From Perkinsus chesapeaki (lineage: Eukaryota; Perkinsozoa; Perkinsida; Perkinsidae): 38,395 nucleotides of DNA. Of this stretch, positions 19,101 to 29,690 are shown one piece after another. Numbering within the stretch: the first letter of the stretch is position 1; each line of letters begins with the position of its first letter. The translations under genes were made by a program, and so were the position numbers. A model generated the notes under the pieces. It did no database searches, was not told the origin of the DNA, and saw nothing but the letters and a program-made list of their open reading frames with translations. The stretch lies in NCBI GenBank assembly GCA_013115145.1, contig JAAPAO010000335.1:1-38395 (forward strand), written 5' to 3'.

Positions 19101-21385
19101 CATAGCGTGATTGAATCAAGCTATAAGACAAAGCTGAACAAGTTGAGAGAGTTGAAGCAAAACCTTACACAGCGGTATGGTGCATTTATCGGTCATTTGA
19201 GAGAAGTACGGTATGGCAGGTTTGTCAAACTCGAAACGAATTCCCGAAAGGAGAACACTAATTTGACTGAAGAGTTTAGTAGATTGATGCAACAATACCG
19301 ACATGTGCTGGAAAAAAATAAAAAATTTGAAGAGCAAGATCAGAAAAAATTCAGCGATATTTGGGCCAATAACGAAACCGAAGTTAGAAGTCTCGTTGCG
19401 AAAGTGCTAGACGGAGATAAAGTCATTCATGAGCAAGTAAATCGATCACCTGGGCGCGCGCTTTTTACATCATCGTAGTTACTGGGGCTGACATGGAGCC
19501 CTCCTACATTGGACCAAATACAGCAAGAATTGGAGATAATGAGTGAGGCTGGTACGGTGACAGGGAAGTCATCAACGGCATTGGTGAGCAGTGAAAGTGG
19601 ACATACTACTGGATCAGCTGGAGGAAGATATTCGGTAAGGGATAACGATGTGGTTAGGACTACTGAACTAGGACTAACACTGAAAAGTTGAGCCTAGTCT
19701 AACTCAACTAGGCAGCCCCTCCTGAATTCGGACGGTCTTTAATGGATAAACTGCGCCGTCAACTGCAACTCATCACAATATACTTAGTTATTCGTGCGCG
19801 TATAGGATTTTGAATCATTATTTTACCACCATTGTTTATATTCAACAATACCAGTGATAATTAATAGTAGACTGCTATTACAATGTGTAGACTATTTCAC
19901 AGTCTGAGCTGCCTATATAGACTTTTCATCCATTTAAAACCAATTGTTTCACAAGAATAACAATAATAAGAAGCGGACAGAAACCACATCAATGCGTCTA
20001 ACCGTCGAATATCCCTACTTGTGACGGCCCTTTCATGCCCCTAGTTGAGATTGCCGCCCTTCATAGTCATAGATTGTTGCCATTTTGTAGGGTAGTAAAG
20101 TTAAAGCTGTTATGGACTGGATAAGACAGGAAGCCTCATTCCTGTTGGATATGGGGGTTAGGCAGCAGTGTAGAGGTCTACCAGAGGAGCATAAGGCAGT
20201 TGTGGAGGTGAGAGAGTATATAATGAGTATTCTACAATATTAAACCCGAAACCGTATGATAGGGAAAATTTTGGGAAAATTTTCAGAATTGCTGGTCGAC
20301 TTTCCTCCCTATATGACTGGATGGGGAAGCCGTATACCTCGGCTGGGGAAGGCAGTGGAGAGATCTGCTAAGAATGTTTATGCCATATAATTTGCATTAT
20401 AATAATATCGGGGGAACTTTTATCAGACTTAAGGAGCGAAAGAGGGGATGTATGTGGATGTTAATTATTGCTCTATTCTCTTACCGAACATACCCATTGA
20501 ATCGGCGAATTCGAGAAAGAGACACTGCGACGGTATATGAATACCTGACTACTATTTACCGTATGCTCACTCAATTGATACTACTCGTGCACTTCTAGAT
20601 AATCCCCATAGGCAAGTTGTACGCAATACAGGCTCTTTCCCTTCGTCCATGCGAGCGGCCCATTGGACCCAATGATCTAGTCACAAGCTACATGTATCAG
20701 ATTGACGCCATCCTCCGCTCGATCGGGTGCGAGAATCAGCGAGACGTCGATCTCCTCGTATCGCAATTCTTCCGAGGACAAGATGAAGATGATGAAACTT
20801 GGCTGGTGGAGTCTGACGACGTACTCAAGCTCATCACGGAATTTATAGTGGAAAAGGAAAATCTCAAAATTGCTGACGTCGCTCCGGACAAGTAAGCCAT
20901 GGTGGTCGAGTTTAGCTCTTCTGGGATGTCTCAGGAAAAAGAGGGGTCGAAAGGGCGCCGATAAATTGTCCGATGCGGAAAAAGTAGCACGCAGACGCAA
21001 GGAGGAGCAGAAGTGCGCCGATGCCTGTGGCGGTTGGAAGGTGTGCTCTTTGTAGATTCTGGGAGCGAATCGGGCACGCTTTGCCGGACATGAGCGTTCG
21101 GCTGCATGTAGCCTTGGAGACCTGCCTCAATCGGCAGTACAGGCTGCTGCAGAGGAGGGCTATGACAGTTGAAAACTGCATAAACTTGCAAAAGGAGAAT
21201 ACGGAGGTGGGTTGCGCTGTCGTGGCACTTCTGTGGATGACCGTGCTCCCTTTCAGTTGAAGCAGCTCCTGGATAGTTATCTTGGCAGCAAGGTGAACCA
21301 TGAGCTGCAGGTGCCACCGATACATGTTATACGAGTTGTTAATGCACCTATGACCTCGGCATCAACGAGAGCGGTCGGGAAATGA
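16177..21385 (+). CDS. DRC1: Dynein regulatory complex protein 1 (nexin link)
   Basis: DRC1 is the coiled-coil core subunit of the axonemal nexin-dynein regulatory complex. Fifteen exons join in phase to a 649-residue protein: 16177-16310, 17279-17375, 17431-17490, 17539-17622, 17677-17838, 17893-17973, 18661-18786, 19077-19205, 19251-19436, 19479-19634, 20091-20207, 20632-20891, 20935-21012, 21056-21206, 21257-21385. Diagnostic family matches: NDSFVKAMKKADED, TKATYQLNKEKLDYNLQ, ENTNLTEEFSRLM, KKFSDIWANNETEV, then LGLTWSPPT, and the C-terminal SYLGSKVNHELQVPP. Exon boundaries were fixed by gap-free alignment to remembered animal DRC1, e.g. 38 residues between KKADED and ERAELL. The protein lacks roughly 90 residues of the animal N-terminus; an upstream exon may be missed. 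Introns 2, 3 and 4 carry the repeated intron sequences described separately. Confidence 0.93.
16311..17278 (+). other. Long first intron of DRC1 with tRNA-like segment at its 5' end
   Basis: 968-nt intron (GTAATG...TTCAG). Directly after the donor it contains GGGGGATTCGAACCTGGGAC (16321-16340), on the minus strand a perfect B box GGTTCGAATCC. Upstream on that strand an A-box-like CCGGCTTAATC follows at tRNA-like spacing, but stem pairing is poor, so it is a tRNA-derived remnant and not a working tRNA. The rest has short open frames (16687-17162) without recognisable content. Confidence 0.6.
17376..17430 (+). other. 55-nt DRC1 intron 2 with T-arm-like block
   Basis: GTCAGG...TGTTTAG separates codons for VEVPQ and ELAKELEAQ, a junction with no gap against the animal protein (RIPQELWEML). 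It contains GCCCTACCTGGGGTTCGAAC (17396-17415), the reverse complement of a tRNA 3' half. The same GCCCT...GGGGTTCGAACC layout occurs in intron 4 of this gene. Confidence 0.8.
17491..17538 (+). other. 48-nt DRC1 intron 3 with recurrent core
   Basis: GTAAAGTAGC...GCCTCAG lies between the codons for SIIDSK and DRRIREFF, a gap-free junction. It contains the 18-nt core GTCACGCGCCACGAAATT at 17502-17519, starting 11 nt after the donor. Confidence 0.8.
17623..17676 (+). other. 54-nt DRC1 intron 4 with T-arm-like block
   Basis: GTAATAACTA...CGACAG. Removing it gives exactly the animal spacing (38 residues) between KKADED and ERAELL, so it is an intron although it is 3n long and stop-free. It contains GCCCTCGGTGGGGTTCGAAC then CTGGGTC, the reverse complement of a tRNA T-arm and acceptor-like tail. 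Confidence 0.82.
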
Positions 21386-21490
21386 GAATCTTCACAGTGC
21401 GCACATGACGGAGATATCTTGTCGTTATCTGAATTTATGGCTGTTGAGTTGAGTTAGAATAATCTTGTCGACAGCTAGAGGTGTCAGAAA

Positions 21491-22682
21491 ATGCCAACGT
21501 CATCATCACCACGTAGTCACCATCACCACAGGCATACCGACGTTCCCTTTAACGCGGAGGAGGCGAAATCGATTCTGACCAAGGCGGGCGAGCATGGCTC
21601 TGCCGGGCCCTTCCTCCAGCCAGTTGATTGGGAGAATGTTCCTGGCTTGCACGACTACCCTCTTGTAGTTAAGAAGCCTATGGATTTAGGTGGGTGCTGG
21701 AATTCACCAAGCCGCCCTATTTGGGGATTCAGGCACAATCGGCGAGAAGATCGACGAAGACGGCGATGATGCCTATGAGGACTTCGCTGCGTTTGAGGAT
21801 GACTTGAATCTCATCTGGGATAACTGTCATCTCTTCAATCAGCCGGGCTCGTATATGTAGCAGTTCAATCTGGCTCCAATCGCAAGGTTAATGCAGTTGT
21901 CAGATATAAGATGGCAACGAAGATGCGAACGTATTGCCAGAGTCTTTGCAGCGCAGCTGTTAACGGTGGTGGACAGCACAAGAGAAAACGAAAAACGTAG
22001 GGAAGTACATATTTTGCCAATCGCAAAGGATCGGATGGACTCAGAGGTCTGTTATCTCAAATCTAATCGTCTCTTAAGGAAATGTTTCGTCCTCGCCACA
22101 AGGACTCATCAGTGGCTAACGGCACCAGACACATCTTAAGTGCACCCCATACGTAGGCTGCTGGAAATCTCGATGCAGACTTGTGTCTTAGGAGTCACTT
22201 GTCTGAAGGAAAGCACTCTAGAAGCCGACGATCCAGTACGGCAGAAAGCTCTAATCGGTCGGAAGTTAAGGTTGAGAAGCCCACCGCTCCGGTGGAAGTG
22301 GTTACATTGCCTCCTATGGACAAGGCTGCAGCAGCCGAACTGTAGGTTAACGATTTCATGGCCAATTCATTGACGGACTCAGGCACGCGGCGAAGATCCG
22401 ACTGGGATGGAGATTGCACAGTTCCATGACGCCCAAAGAGCTTGCGTTAGTTGTGGAGTTCATGCGGTACCGAAAAACAGGTGCGCTTAAACCAGTAGGA
22501 TACATTCCAGGTGAAGTGCTTGCATCGGTTATGCTCTTTCTCAGCTTGGCGCCCCGGATGACGAGACCGGGTCGGAGTCCTTCCTCTTGGACATTGATCA
22601 CCTTGCTGCTCTCGATTATGAATGCTTCACTGACGTGTCACAATTCGTAGATTTGATAATACGATATAAAGAAGGATCGTGA
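21491..22682 (+). CDS. Bromodomain and NET-like domain protein
   Basis: A chromatin reader of acetylated histones, judged from its fold. Exon 1 21491-21689 gives the bromodomain start (PFLQPVDWENVPGLHDYPLV then VKKPMDLG); exon 2 21733-21850 gives AFEDDLNLIWDNCHLFNQPG; exon 3 21904-21996 gives YKMATKMRTYCQSL and a KRKRK stretch. The acetyl-lysine-binding Asn is the N of NCHLFN. A linker exon (RSSTAESSNRSEVKVEKP) leads to a NET-like end: MTPKELALVVEFMR, an intron, then SESFLLDIDHLAALDYECF and stop at 22680-22682. The join between exon 3 and the linker exon is unresolved. The start is only 105 bp after the DRC1 stop, on the same strand. A BET-like architecture with one bromodomain, as in many protists. 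Confidence 0.82.
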
Positions 22683-23157
22683 GCATGCGAGACTTGAGTT
22701 CTACGTCACGCGCCAAGAAAATAAAGATACACCCAAGCTTACGGATTTGAGAAACAGGAAACGAAGCGTATGTAGTTTTCCGAATCTCACGATAATTCGA
22801 TCCAGATGTGGTATTGGGAATGTCACACAAGACACGCACTGCCGTGGCATTTTTGCCAGACGTAGGGCTTTCGACTTTACCCCTTATGAGTAAGGACTGT
22901 GACACCGTTTTTCGAGGGTATATCACAGAGCGTTGCCCGAACCCTTCGGCCGAGCCCTACACACAGCAAGTCCTCCCCAATCTATGGGACACAGTCGATC
23001 AACATCAACAACAATACTCATCGAATGTCGGCGTGTGCACTACTGTATGTAGACTTTGAGCAGGACCCGTACACATGCCACAAGGAAGTCTGTGGAAGTC
23101 TATACTGTGAAACACAAGACAGATCATATCACGGCAAAGTCACTTGGAGCATGAACG
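22683..23157. other. Spacer between convergent genes
   Basis: Lies between the bromodomain gene (plus) and DRC11 (minus) 3' ends. It holds a copy of the recurrent core (22705-22722, GTCACGCGCCAAGAAAAT). On the minus strand a GT...AG stretch around it would be about 38 nt, but no coding exon flanks it convincingly; it may be a UTR intron or a free insertion. Confidence 0.4.
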
Positions 23158-26100
23158 TCACTTCTTTTTCTTGGCACCACCCTTATCCCCACCAGAGGCT
23201 TCCATCGCCTTCGTCTAAAGCGTATCATACTAAACTCACCCTCTTAAGCTGCTCACCTCTTCTTGCATTTGCAGATTCCGTGCCTTATCGCCGGAGGCCT
23301 CGTAATCGAACTCCTGGAACTTCTTGTACTCTTCCTTCCAAGAGCATTCACATCGGGACAAAGGCTCGATAAATTCATGCAACGTCTGAAATTGAAATGC
23401 CGCCCTCCTGGCATGGCCGGAAGTGCCCACCAGAGGCCTGTGCTTCAGCCTGGCGATTCTGCGGCTGGTCAATACCTATTTCGAGAATGCATATCGAAAT
23501 GAAGGCTTCACGAATTCTGCGCACTCGTTCCACAGTCTGTCGTATAGCTCTGGTGGTATACCCTTCACTCAAATGGGCCAGGCTTGTAAGATTGAGATCA
23601 CTACTGGTTGCGATGTGCGGTGGGACCTGCTATCCGCAATGTTATCTCGTCTGCGTCGCTCCGCTCACTTACCCCTTTACTCTCCATAAAACTTCTCCAT
23701 AGTATAACTCTCGTGCCGAAGTCTGGAGTAGGCACCCAGACCTTCTCATCGAAAGCCGCCAGCAGTTCCTTTGTATCCACCCCCTCACCAGAAGGATTTG
23801 ATGTGCCTGGAGAAGCAGCACCTTGACCAGCGTTCGGAGGCCATCGGCTTGCATCCTATGAACAGTATCCTATCCTGGTCGGTGCTTTCAGGCCCGGTTT
23901 TCAGCTGCTTTATCGCCGCAATGAAATCTTTCTTTATTCTGCTCGGTGGGTCGCCTGAGTTTAATTGACTCCTCACTTTCCCTTATCAGCTTTCCTTACT
24001 TGCCGGTTCTTCCCCTGCCGGAGCTCCTTCGGTCGCAGGAGCTGCTTTGCCCTTTTTCTTGCCTTTCTTCACAGCTTGGAATACCTACCGATACCATCAA
24101 CACTTAACTTCGTAAACCTCGCAACATATCCTTAAGAATGCCTCCGAGTGAGACTTCGAAAGCTAAGCTGCAAACAACCATTCCGAGAGTGAAAGTGAGG
24201 TTCGGAAGATTTGGTATTAGTCCTATAGAACTGGTTACAACGGCATCAGGCAAATGTACGAATACACTGAACACACTAACACCTTTATAATACGAGTCTC
24301 ACCTGGTCAATATCATCACAGTAAATAGCAGCTGGTGCGTTATCCTGGGCTGCAAGGAAGGCCTTGTAGATGAGAAGAGCCGCACCGATCTTTGGCTGCA
24401 ACGCGGAGACCATGGTGAACACTATCTAGTATGTGTCTGTTTTGTACTGTCCCTACTTGTGTGTATTTCCCTTCTATAATTTTTGGTGATATGTCTATGA
24501 ACGTCGCGCCAACTTCAGTAGCTATGATTCGAGCCAGAAGGGACTTCCCACACCCTTTAGGGCCAAACCTGAAAGATGCTCACTGAACTCCCGCGCGCCA
24601 CAGAAACACCGGTTCTGGAAAATCATGCATCTCAGCCGTCAGCACAAATCGGCGCTCGAAGGTAGCACTTACAGTAGGAGAGATTTCGCTGTTAAGCTGC
24701 TGCACCGTTGGCGTATCGATGTCGATGCCAATGGCAGGCACACATGCTCCACGATCATGGACTTTATCTAAACCAATGCTCCACCGACTGAGGAAGGTGT
24801 TATCATCCGACCATCTGGGCACTTGGTGGGGGACACATCGGCTCGCTGACTCTCTGCAGCGCCCCGAGGAATGCAAACTCTCCCAGAAAGTCTTTCAAGT
24901 GTGCCGGTTTAATGCATTTAATGATGCCCTGAGAACAGGAGCTTCGAGATTCCTCGCGTAACAGAATCTAGTTACATCCTGGACCAGCTCAGGGAGACAG
25001 TCTTCCCTGTGTGCTACCATACCCACCGCAGCACACCACTTCTTCGCTTTGCTTTTCTTCTCCTTCTTTCCTAAACAGAACAGATGAAAACTCACCCGGC
25101 TTGTCACGAGTGTGTTGCGCACCTTTGCCTTTCTTCCCTTTTTTCTCTTTCTTCTTCTTAGCCTTCTCGTACATATTCTAAACTCCACTTCATTAAATCA
25201 ACTGTCACTCCGCCGCCGCACCTTCAAATTGGCCAGCTCCCCTCTCATAAGTTCATCAACATTATCCTGTATCTCTTTCTCCACCAGTGGGAACACCTTC
25301 GACCGAGTGAGCTGAATTAGACCCAACATCGGCAAGGACTTCTCATCAGTTTTATTTTCACATTCACGTCGTGACGTTGGTGCATATTGCTAGATTCATC
25401 TCTCGTCTCCCAGCTTGAACTATACTCCTTCATTAGCTCTACGAGCTTCTGGACCACCTGCCAAAGATAACAGGCCTACAGCCTGCCCAGTATGATCGTT
25501 GCTGTGAGCTCACCTCGGAGGTGCCGATGTCGTGGGTCTTTACAGGCTCCGGCTCGGCTGCTCCTTTATCACCCTTCTTGTTGCCACCCTAACGGAGCCG
25601 CAAGATTGTTCTTCCAGAAAATTGGGTCATAAACTATCATCACTGCACGTGTGCGTGGGATCTCTTTCATGTACACCGAGATACTTTCATATATATGTAT
25701 ATATAGTGTATACTGTTCTCGTTCTACTAACCGAAATCTTTGCCCGCCCCTACCGTTATTCTATAGATGTTGCGTGTTGTACTCGTGTGGGAACGGTAAG
25801 TTCGATTATCTACTACTACTGCTAGCATTCGGGGAGATGACTCGGGTAAGCTGTCGATGAACTAGGCTTAATAACGAAGTCACTTGGTTAGGGGAGCTGT
25901 GCTATTCCACGTCATTCTTCACAGCTGATATTCATCTTCAAAATATAACACGTTACCTTCTTTCCGGCGGCATCCTTCTTATCATTCTTCCCCTTCTTCC
26001 CACCACCAGCCGCTGGAGCCTCCTCCGCCGCCTAGAACAAGTCTGTAGCACTAAACCTGTTATTAACATATACCTCTGCCGGTTGGTCGAATCTTGTGTA

Positions 26101-27795
26101 AAACGCATCGAATTCTGCCGGGAAAGCTCCTGTTTGTTTGCGAACTTCCAACATCCACTGTCTTCGCTCTTCCAGCATTTCGCTTCGAATGTCTTCACCC
26201 TACAGCCGACCTCCTCCTCAGAATTACCTAAGGCCCTTCACCTTAGCGCTCCTAGTCCATGCCAGCTCATCTTTCAATGCTCTATCGTAGTCATTATCAG
26301 CTTCAAGCTGCTGTTGTCTTCTTTGGCGCCTAACTTCCTCAGCTAGCGCCACCTATGGTTAACTGCACGATCATCACGAGGCACAGAGGACCTTACACTA
26401 TCGACAGCTGGCTGGTCATTCGGAGGAGCCATTCCCAGGAAGACGTATTCATCTTGCTTCATTCTTTGGAAGTGCTGACAACATGACACCAGTGCCCATC
26501 TGGATTAGGAAAGCTCTTGAAATTTTGCAGGGCAAACGTGGACAGAAGTGAGAGGGCCCCTTCAGCGTCATTGAGTTCGACTAGGCAGAACGATCTGAAG
26601 CATGAAGATATTGGGAGAAAGGATAGATCAAAGGAGATGCTGTTACGATAACATGTTTGTCTTTGATACTACGAATAAAGTTGCCTATATCATTCTAGAG
26701 TCATTTGGGGTTTTAAAGCTAACTAATCGCGCAAGGGCAGATATACTTTTGGAATCGACTTACTCTCATAGCAACTTTCCTTTTCCATGACGCAGCGATT
26801 CTCGACGCCGCGGCCCTCTGCAAAGCCAGCAGCTCTTCCGACTAAACAGGTGATACTGTGACCACCGAGAACAGGTGGATCTTACGTCCTCCTCCAGTTC
26901 CTCTATATCCAGACCTTGAGCGAGCTTTTGCTCTTTCCTAAAGATACCCATCTCAATGCTCTCGCCAACTACTTCCTCTTGCCTTTGAGCCTCTCGTCGC
27001 CAAGTGGCAATCATAATAGCTTTCTGAATTCCTGCGCGCCCTCGTTCGTTTTTTTGAATCAGTCGTATCGCTTGGTCCAGTGTAAAAGGTATCTTAATCT
27101 TCTCGTATATGACGTTTGAGCTAATGTTCGTACATGAAACGGATCTGCGTGGCTGTCTAAATCATCAAGTGCTCGGCTAAGGTTGAAGGTCTTCTGCCAA
27201 TGCTGTATACGTTTGACGCGGATCTCGAGCCAGTCTGCTAAATGCTTGTCTGTCGTGAAGCACCTTGGGAAGCGCCATTCCAACACCGATGGACTCATCT
27301 TGAGGTCGGCCAAAACCTAGTGCGAAGCTCGGAGGGATTGGTGATCGCTGAGGTACCTCATCGAGCGGAATGAAACGATTCTTGTGACGTGGGTTAAAGA
27401 ATATAAGTTGTTCCTTTAACTCTAATACTCGTATTATTACGGACTCCATCACCTGATACCACACCCCTTGCAGTAATTTACATCACCAATGCAGCAGATT
27501 AGTAAGGTATCTACTAAACTAATCAGGTCAGCGGCTAATTGATGAATCGAGGACCAATGGAAAAGGTAGCGCTGAGAAATATACTGAAATCTGTAGGAGC
27601 ACGGAGATGTAAAGGGAGCAGCCTTCTCGAAGTGGGGTGCGACTTCTGGTAAGCCAGGTCTGGTATAATGAGCTGCATGTCCCGAATTCATACTTGCCGT
27701 ATAAATGTGCGTTTCTGAGGGTGAATCATTTGATCATAGACATCTTCAATGTTGGTGTATATATTGAGATACTTCACGTATAACAGAGCGACGGG
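23158..27795 (-). CDS. DRC11: Dynein regulatory complex protein 11 (IQ and AAA domains)
   Basis: Homologue of IQCA1/DRC11, an axonemal nexin-DRC subunit with an AAA ATPase module. Visible in order on the minus strand: YVKYLNIYTNIEDVYDQM and IHPQKRTFIRQ (exon 27694-27795); VMESVIIRVLELKEQL; SVLEWRFPRCFTTDKHLADW; TLDQAIRLIQKNERGRAG; an IQ-type helix LLALQRAAASRIAASWKR; MKQDEYVFLGMAPPNDQP; RRQWMLEVRKQTGAFPAEF; EKEIQDNVDELMRGELANLK; a Lys-rich linker; HLKDFLGEFAFLGALQRVSE; Walker A FGPKGCGKSLLARIIATEVG; and AAIYCDDIDQ at Walker B with DD rather than DE. A second Lys-rich insert follows, then FIAAIKQLKTGPESTDQDRI, SEGYT and a tail ending AKKKK, stop at 23158. A weakly canonical Walker B also occurs in animal IQCA1. 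The first exon is not located. Confidence 0.9.
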
Positions 27796-28522
27796 CTGGA
27801 AGCCGACCTCGGGAGCCTGGCACCAAAAGCAGGATTCCTTATTATCATCATTGAGCCATCGTTGGGTCGCAGGATCAATCGATCAATCGAGCATGAATAC
27901 TACTGCTCTAAGATATATTTTTCGACAAGATCCAAAAAATAATGATATTCTGAGCTATCGCAGCTGCACGGAGACAAATGTGAAGAAGTTGGTAACCTAC
28001 TCGCGGAATTTATTTAACATTGTGGGACGAATGAGCCGACAGGAGCAGCGAAGCTACTGCAGAAATGTCGATATGAAGGCGAGTGACGTTTCACGGCCAA
28101 GCATCGTCTATATTAAGTTGTCAGTGACCACCGTTGTCTACTTTACCACAATTCCTCAAAGAGGAGTCACTCGGCTGTACTTACTGCAACACCCCCTTCG
28201 CGACCCTCTGCGGGTAAGTGCTCAATTTGTATTTGCTCTAAGAGCTCCGTCATGCAAGTAGCCCACCGATGTTGCCATGATTTGTTAGACATTCGTCAAT
28301 AGCTAGAGGTGTCAGAAACAGCGAAAACTAATTAATGCAAGGTTAGCAACCGGCAGGATGAAGAAAACTGACTATCAGGGGGAGCACAGGAATCTTACCA
28401 AATGATATTCAACTATTATAATATAACACAAAAAATCCTTCAAAGTAACAACTGATAGACATGCCTCACATGAACATCGAGCTAAACTGATGAATATAAA
28501 GGTGACATAATAATTAGTGCTT
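27796..28522. other. No gene resolved
   Basis: A 170-codon plus-strand frame (27749-28261) crosses this stretch, but it overlaps a well-supported DRC11 exon on the other strand and shows no domain, so I do not call it. The first exon of DRC11 and its promoter should be here. A copy of AGCTAGAGGTGTCAGAAA lies at about 28303-28320. Confidence 0.4.
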
Positions 28523-29470
28523 TCAGTCGTCCAGCTTAAAAAGATGATATTGCGATATGTGATTCTCCGGACCAGTGACGGCGAGGATGCCCGGGAATTC
28601 TTTGTCTTTGCAGAAACGAAACCCGATTCTGTGTCCATCTTTGACCACTTTGAAACAGCCGGTAATAGCGAAGTCCGAATCTCTCACAACGACAGCGTCG
28701 CGCAGAGTTACGATTGGGATGTTTTTAAACTTGCTGATAAATGTAGCGCTTTGTCGTCCGTCCGCTTGCGTTCCGATACTCAGCTCCACGGTCATGTCTT
28801 TATCAGGTATCGTACCGTAATACATACCATTATGAACAGAATCCTTGTCATTTCTATTTCCCAGAGATAGCCTTATCTTCTTCGTACGAGGAGGCCTTAT
28901 ATCTGAGTCCTGGCCTTCTTTGCTCATGTGACTTTCTCCCGCCTCAGAGCTTCTACTAGTAATCTCCGGTACGAATGTCACAGGAAGGCTTATGGATTGC
29001 GGAAGACCAGTATTGCCATGGAAATGCACCTTCATGTAGAGTACTAGCTTTACCTTTCCATCTTCATCACGAACTACTTCAATTAGAAACCTATAATTTT
29101 GGTCCTCTTCGTAATCTATACCACACTGCCTATACAATTCTTTAATCTTCTTGCCGACTCTTGCACGATTAAAAATATACCACTCACCATCCTTATGCAA
29201 AGAAGGTCTAATAGATTTCTGTTTTGTTAGCATGCCGCTAAGGAAAACAACGCCGTTGATTTCCAAGGTCCCAATTGCCTCGCCCTTGAGATTTACGATG
29301 GCAATACTCATTGACTTCAGGCAGTGTTGAAGCTCCGCAGGTATAATGGCCAGATATCTTCCTTCCGGGATACTTTTTTGAGGCGATTGTATCATGGCCG
29401 GAGCGGTTGCCGCATTACTAGACTGCATCGCTAGACTAGCCCATAGAGAGAAGCTTATGGAGCGTAGCAT
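28523..29470 (-). CDS. Intronless secreted protein of unknown function
   Basis: 315 residues in a single open frame, unlike its intron-rich neighbours. The N-terminus MLRSISFSLWASLAMQSSNA is a good signal peptide with a likely cut after SNA, so the product is probably secreted. The rest is beta-rich and lacks transmembrane segments; two halves may be related (KGEAIGTLEINGVVFLSG and SATFISKFKNIPIVTLRD both end in a hydrophobic strand). It has few Cys. I do not recognise a family; lineage-specific secreted families of this style are typical of protist parasites, which is inference. The divergent neighbour is the ABC transporter, with about 220 bp between. Confidence 0.8.
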   Translation of the reverse strand: MLRSISFSLWASLAMQSSNAATAPAMIQSPQKSIPEGRYLAIIPAELQHCLKSMSIAIVNLKGEAIGTLEINGVVFLSGMLTKQKSIRPSLHKDGEWYIFNRARVGKKIKELYRQCGIDYEEDQNYRFLIEVVRDEDGKVKLVLYMKVHFHGNTGLPQSISLPVTFVPEITSRSSEAGESHMSKEGQDSDIRPPRTKKIRLSLGNRNDKDSVHNGMYYGTIPDKDMTVELSIGTQADGRQSATFISKFKNIPIVTLRDAVVVRDSDFAITGCFKVVKDGHRIGFRFCKDKEFPGILAVTGPENHISQYHLFKLDD

Positions 29471-29690
29471 TCAAATGATATGTTAATAACAGCAGCACTG
29501 AAATATGAGCAGTGTGGTTATTGATAATCGACATCAATAATCAATTATACGTTTCATAATAACAACGCTTGACAGTCTAACGGCTGCCTCAGGGATCTCT
29601 CCTGAAGAGTGCTGGTAAGACACAAGTACGTGATAACTTAATAATAACTTTACTTCCATTATTCACTAGCCTGTGCACATCCTGTCTCGA
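29471..29690. promoter_or_regulatory. Divergent intergenic region
   Basis: AT-rich spacer between the secreted orphan (minus) and the ABC transporter (plus), so both promoters must lie in about 220 bp. It has TTATTGAT/ATCAATAA words in inverted arrangement (near 29518-29545) but no motif that I can assign to a known factor. Confidence 0.4.

Noticed and set aside
20066-20090. Relict spliced-leader sequence (TTGCCATTTTGTAG)
   Set aside because: Only a short match to the dinoflagellate-type leader core, no GGCTCAAG after it, and it serves as an intron acceptor.
27749-28261. 170-codon plus-strand ORF
   Set aside because: Overlaps a DRC11 exon that matches family sequence on the other strand; no domain and no splice support.
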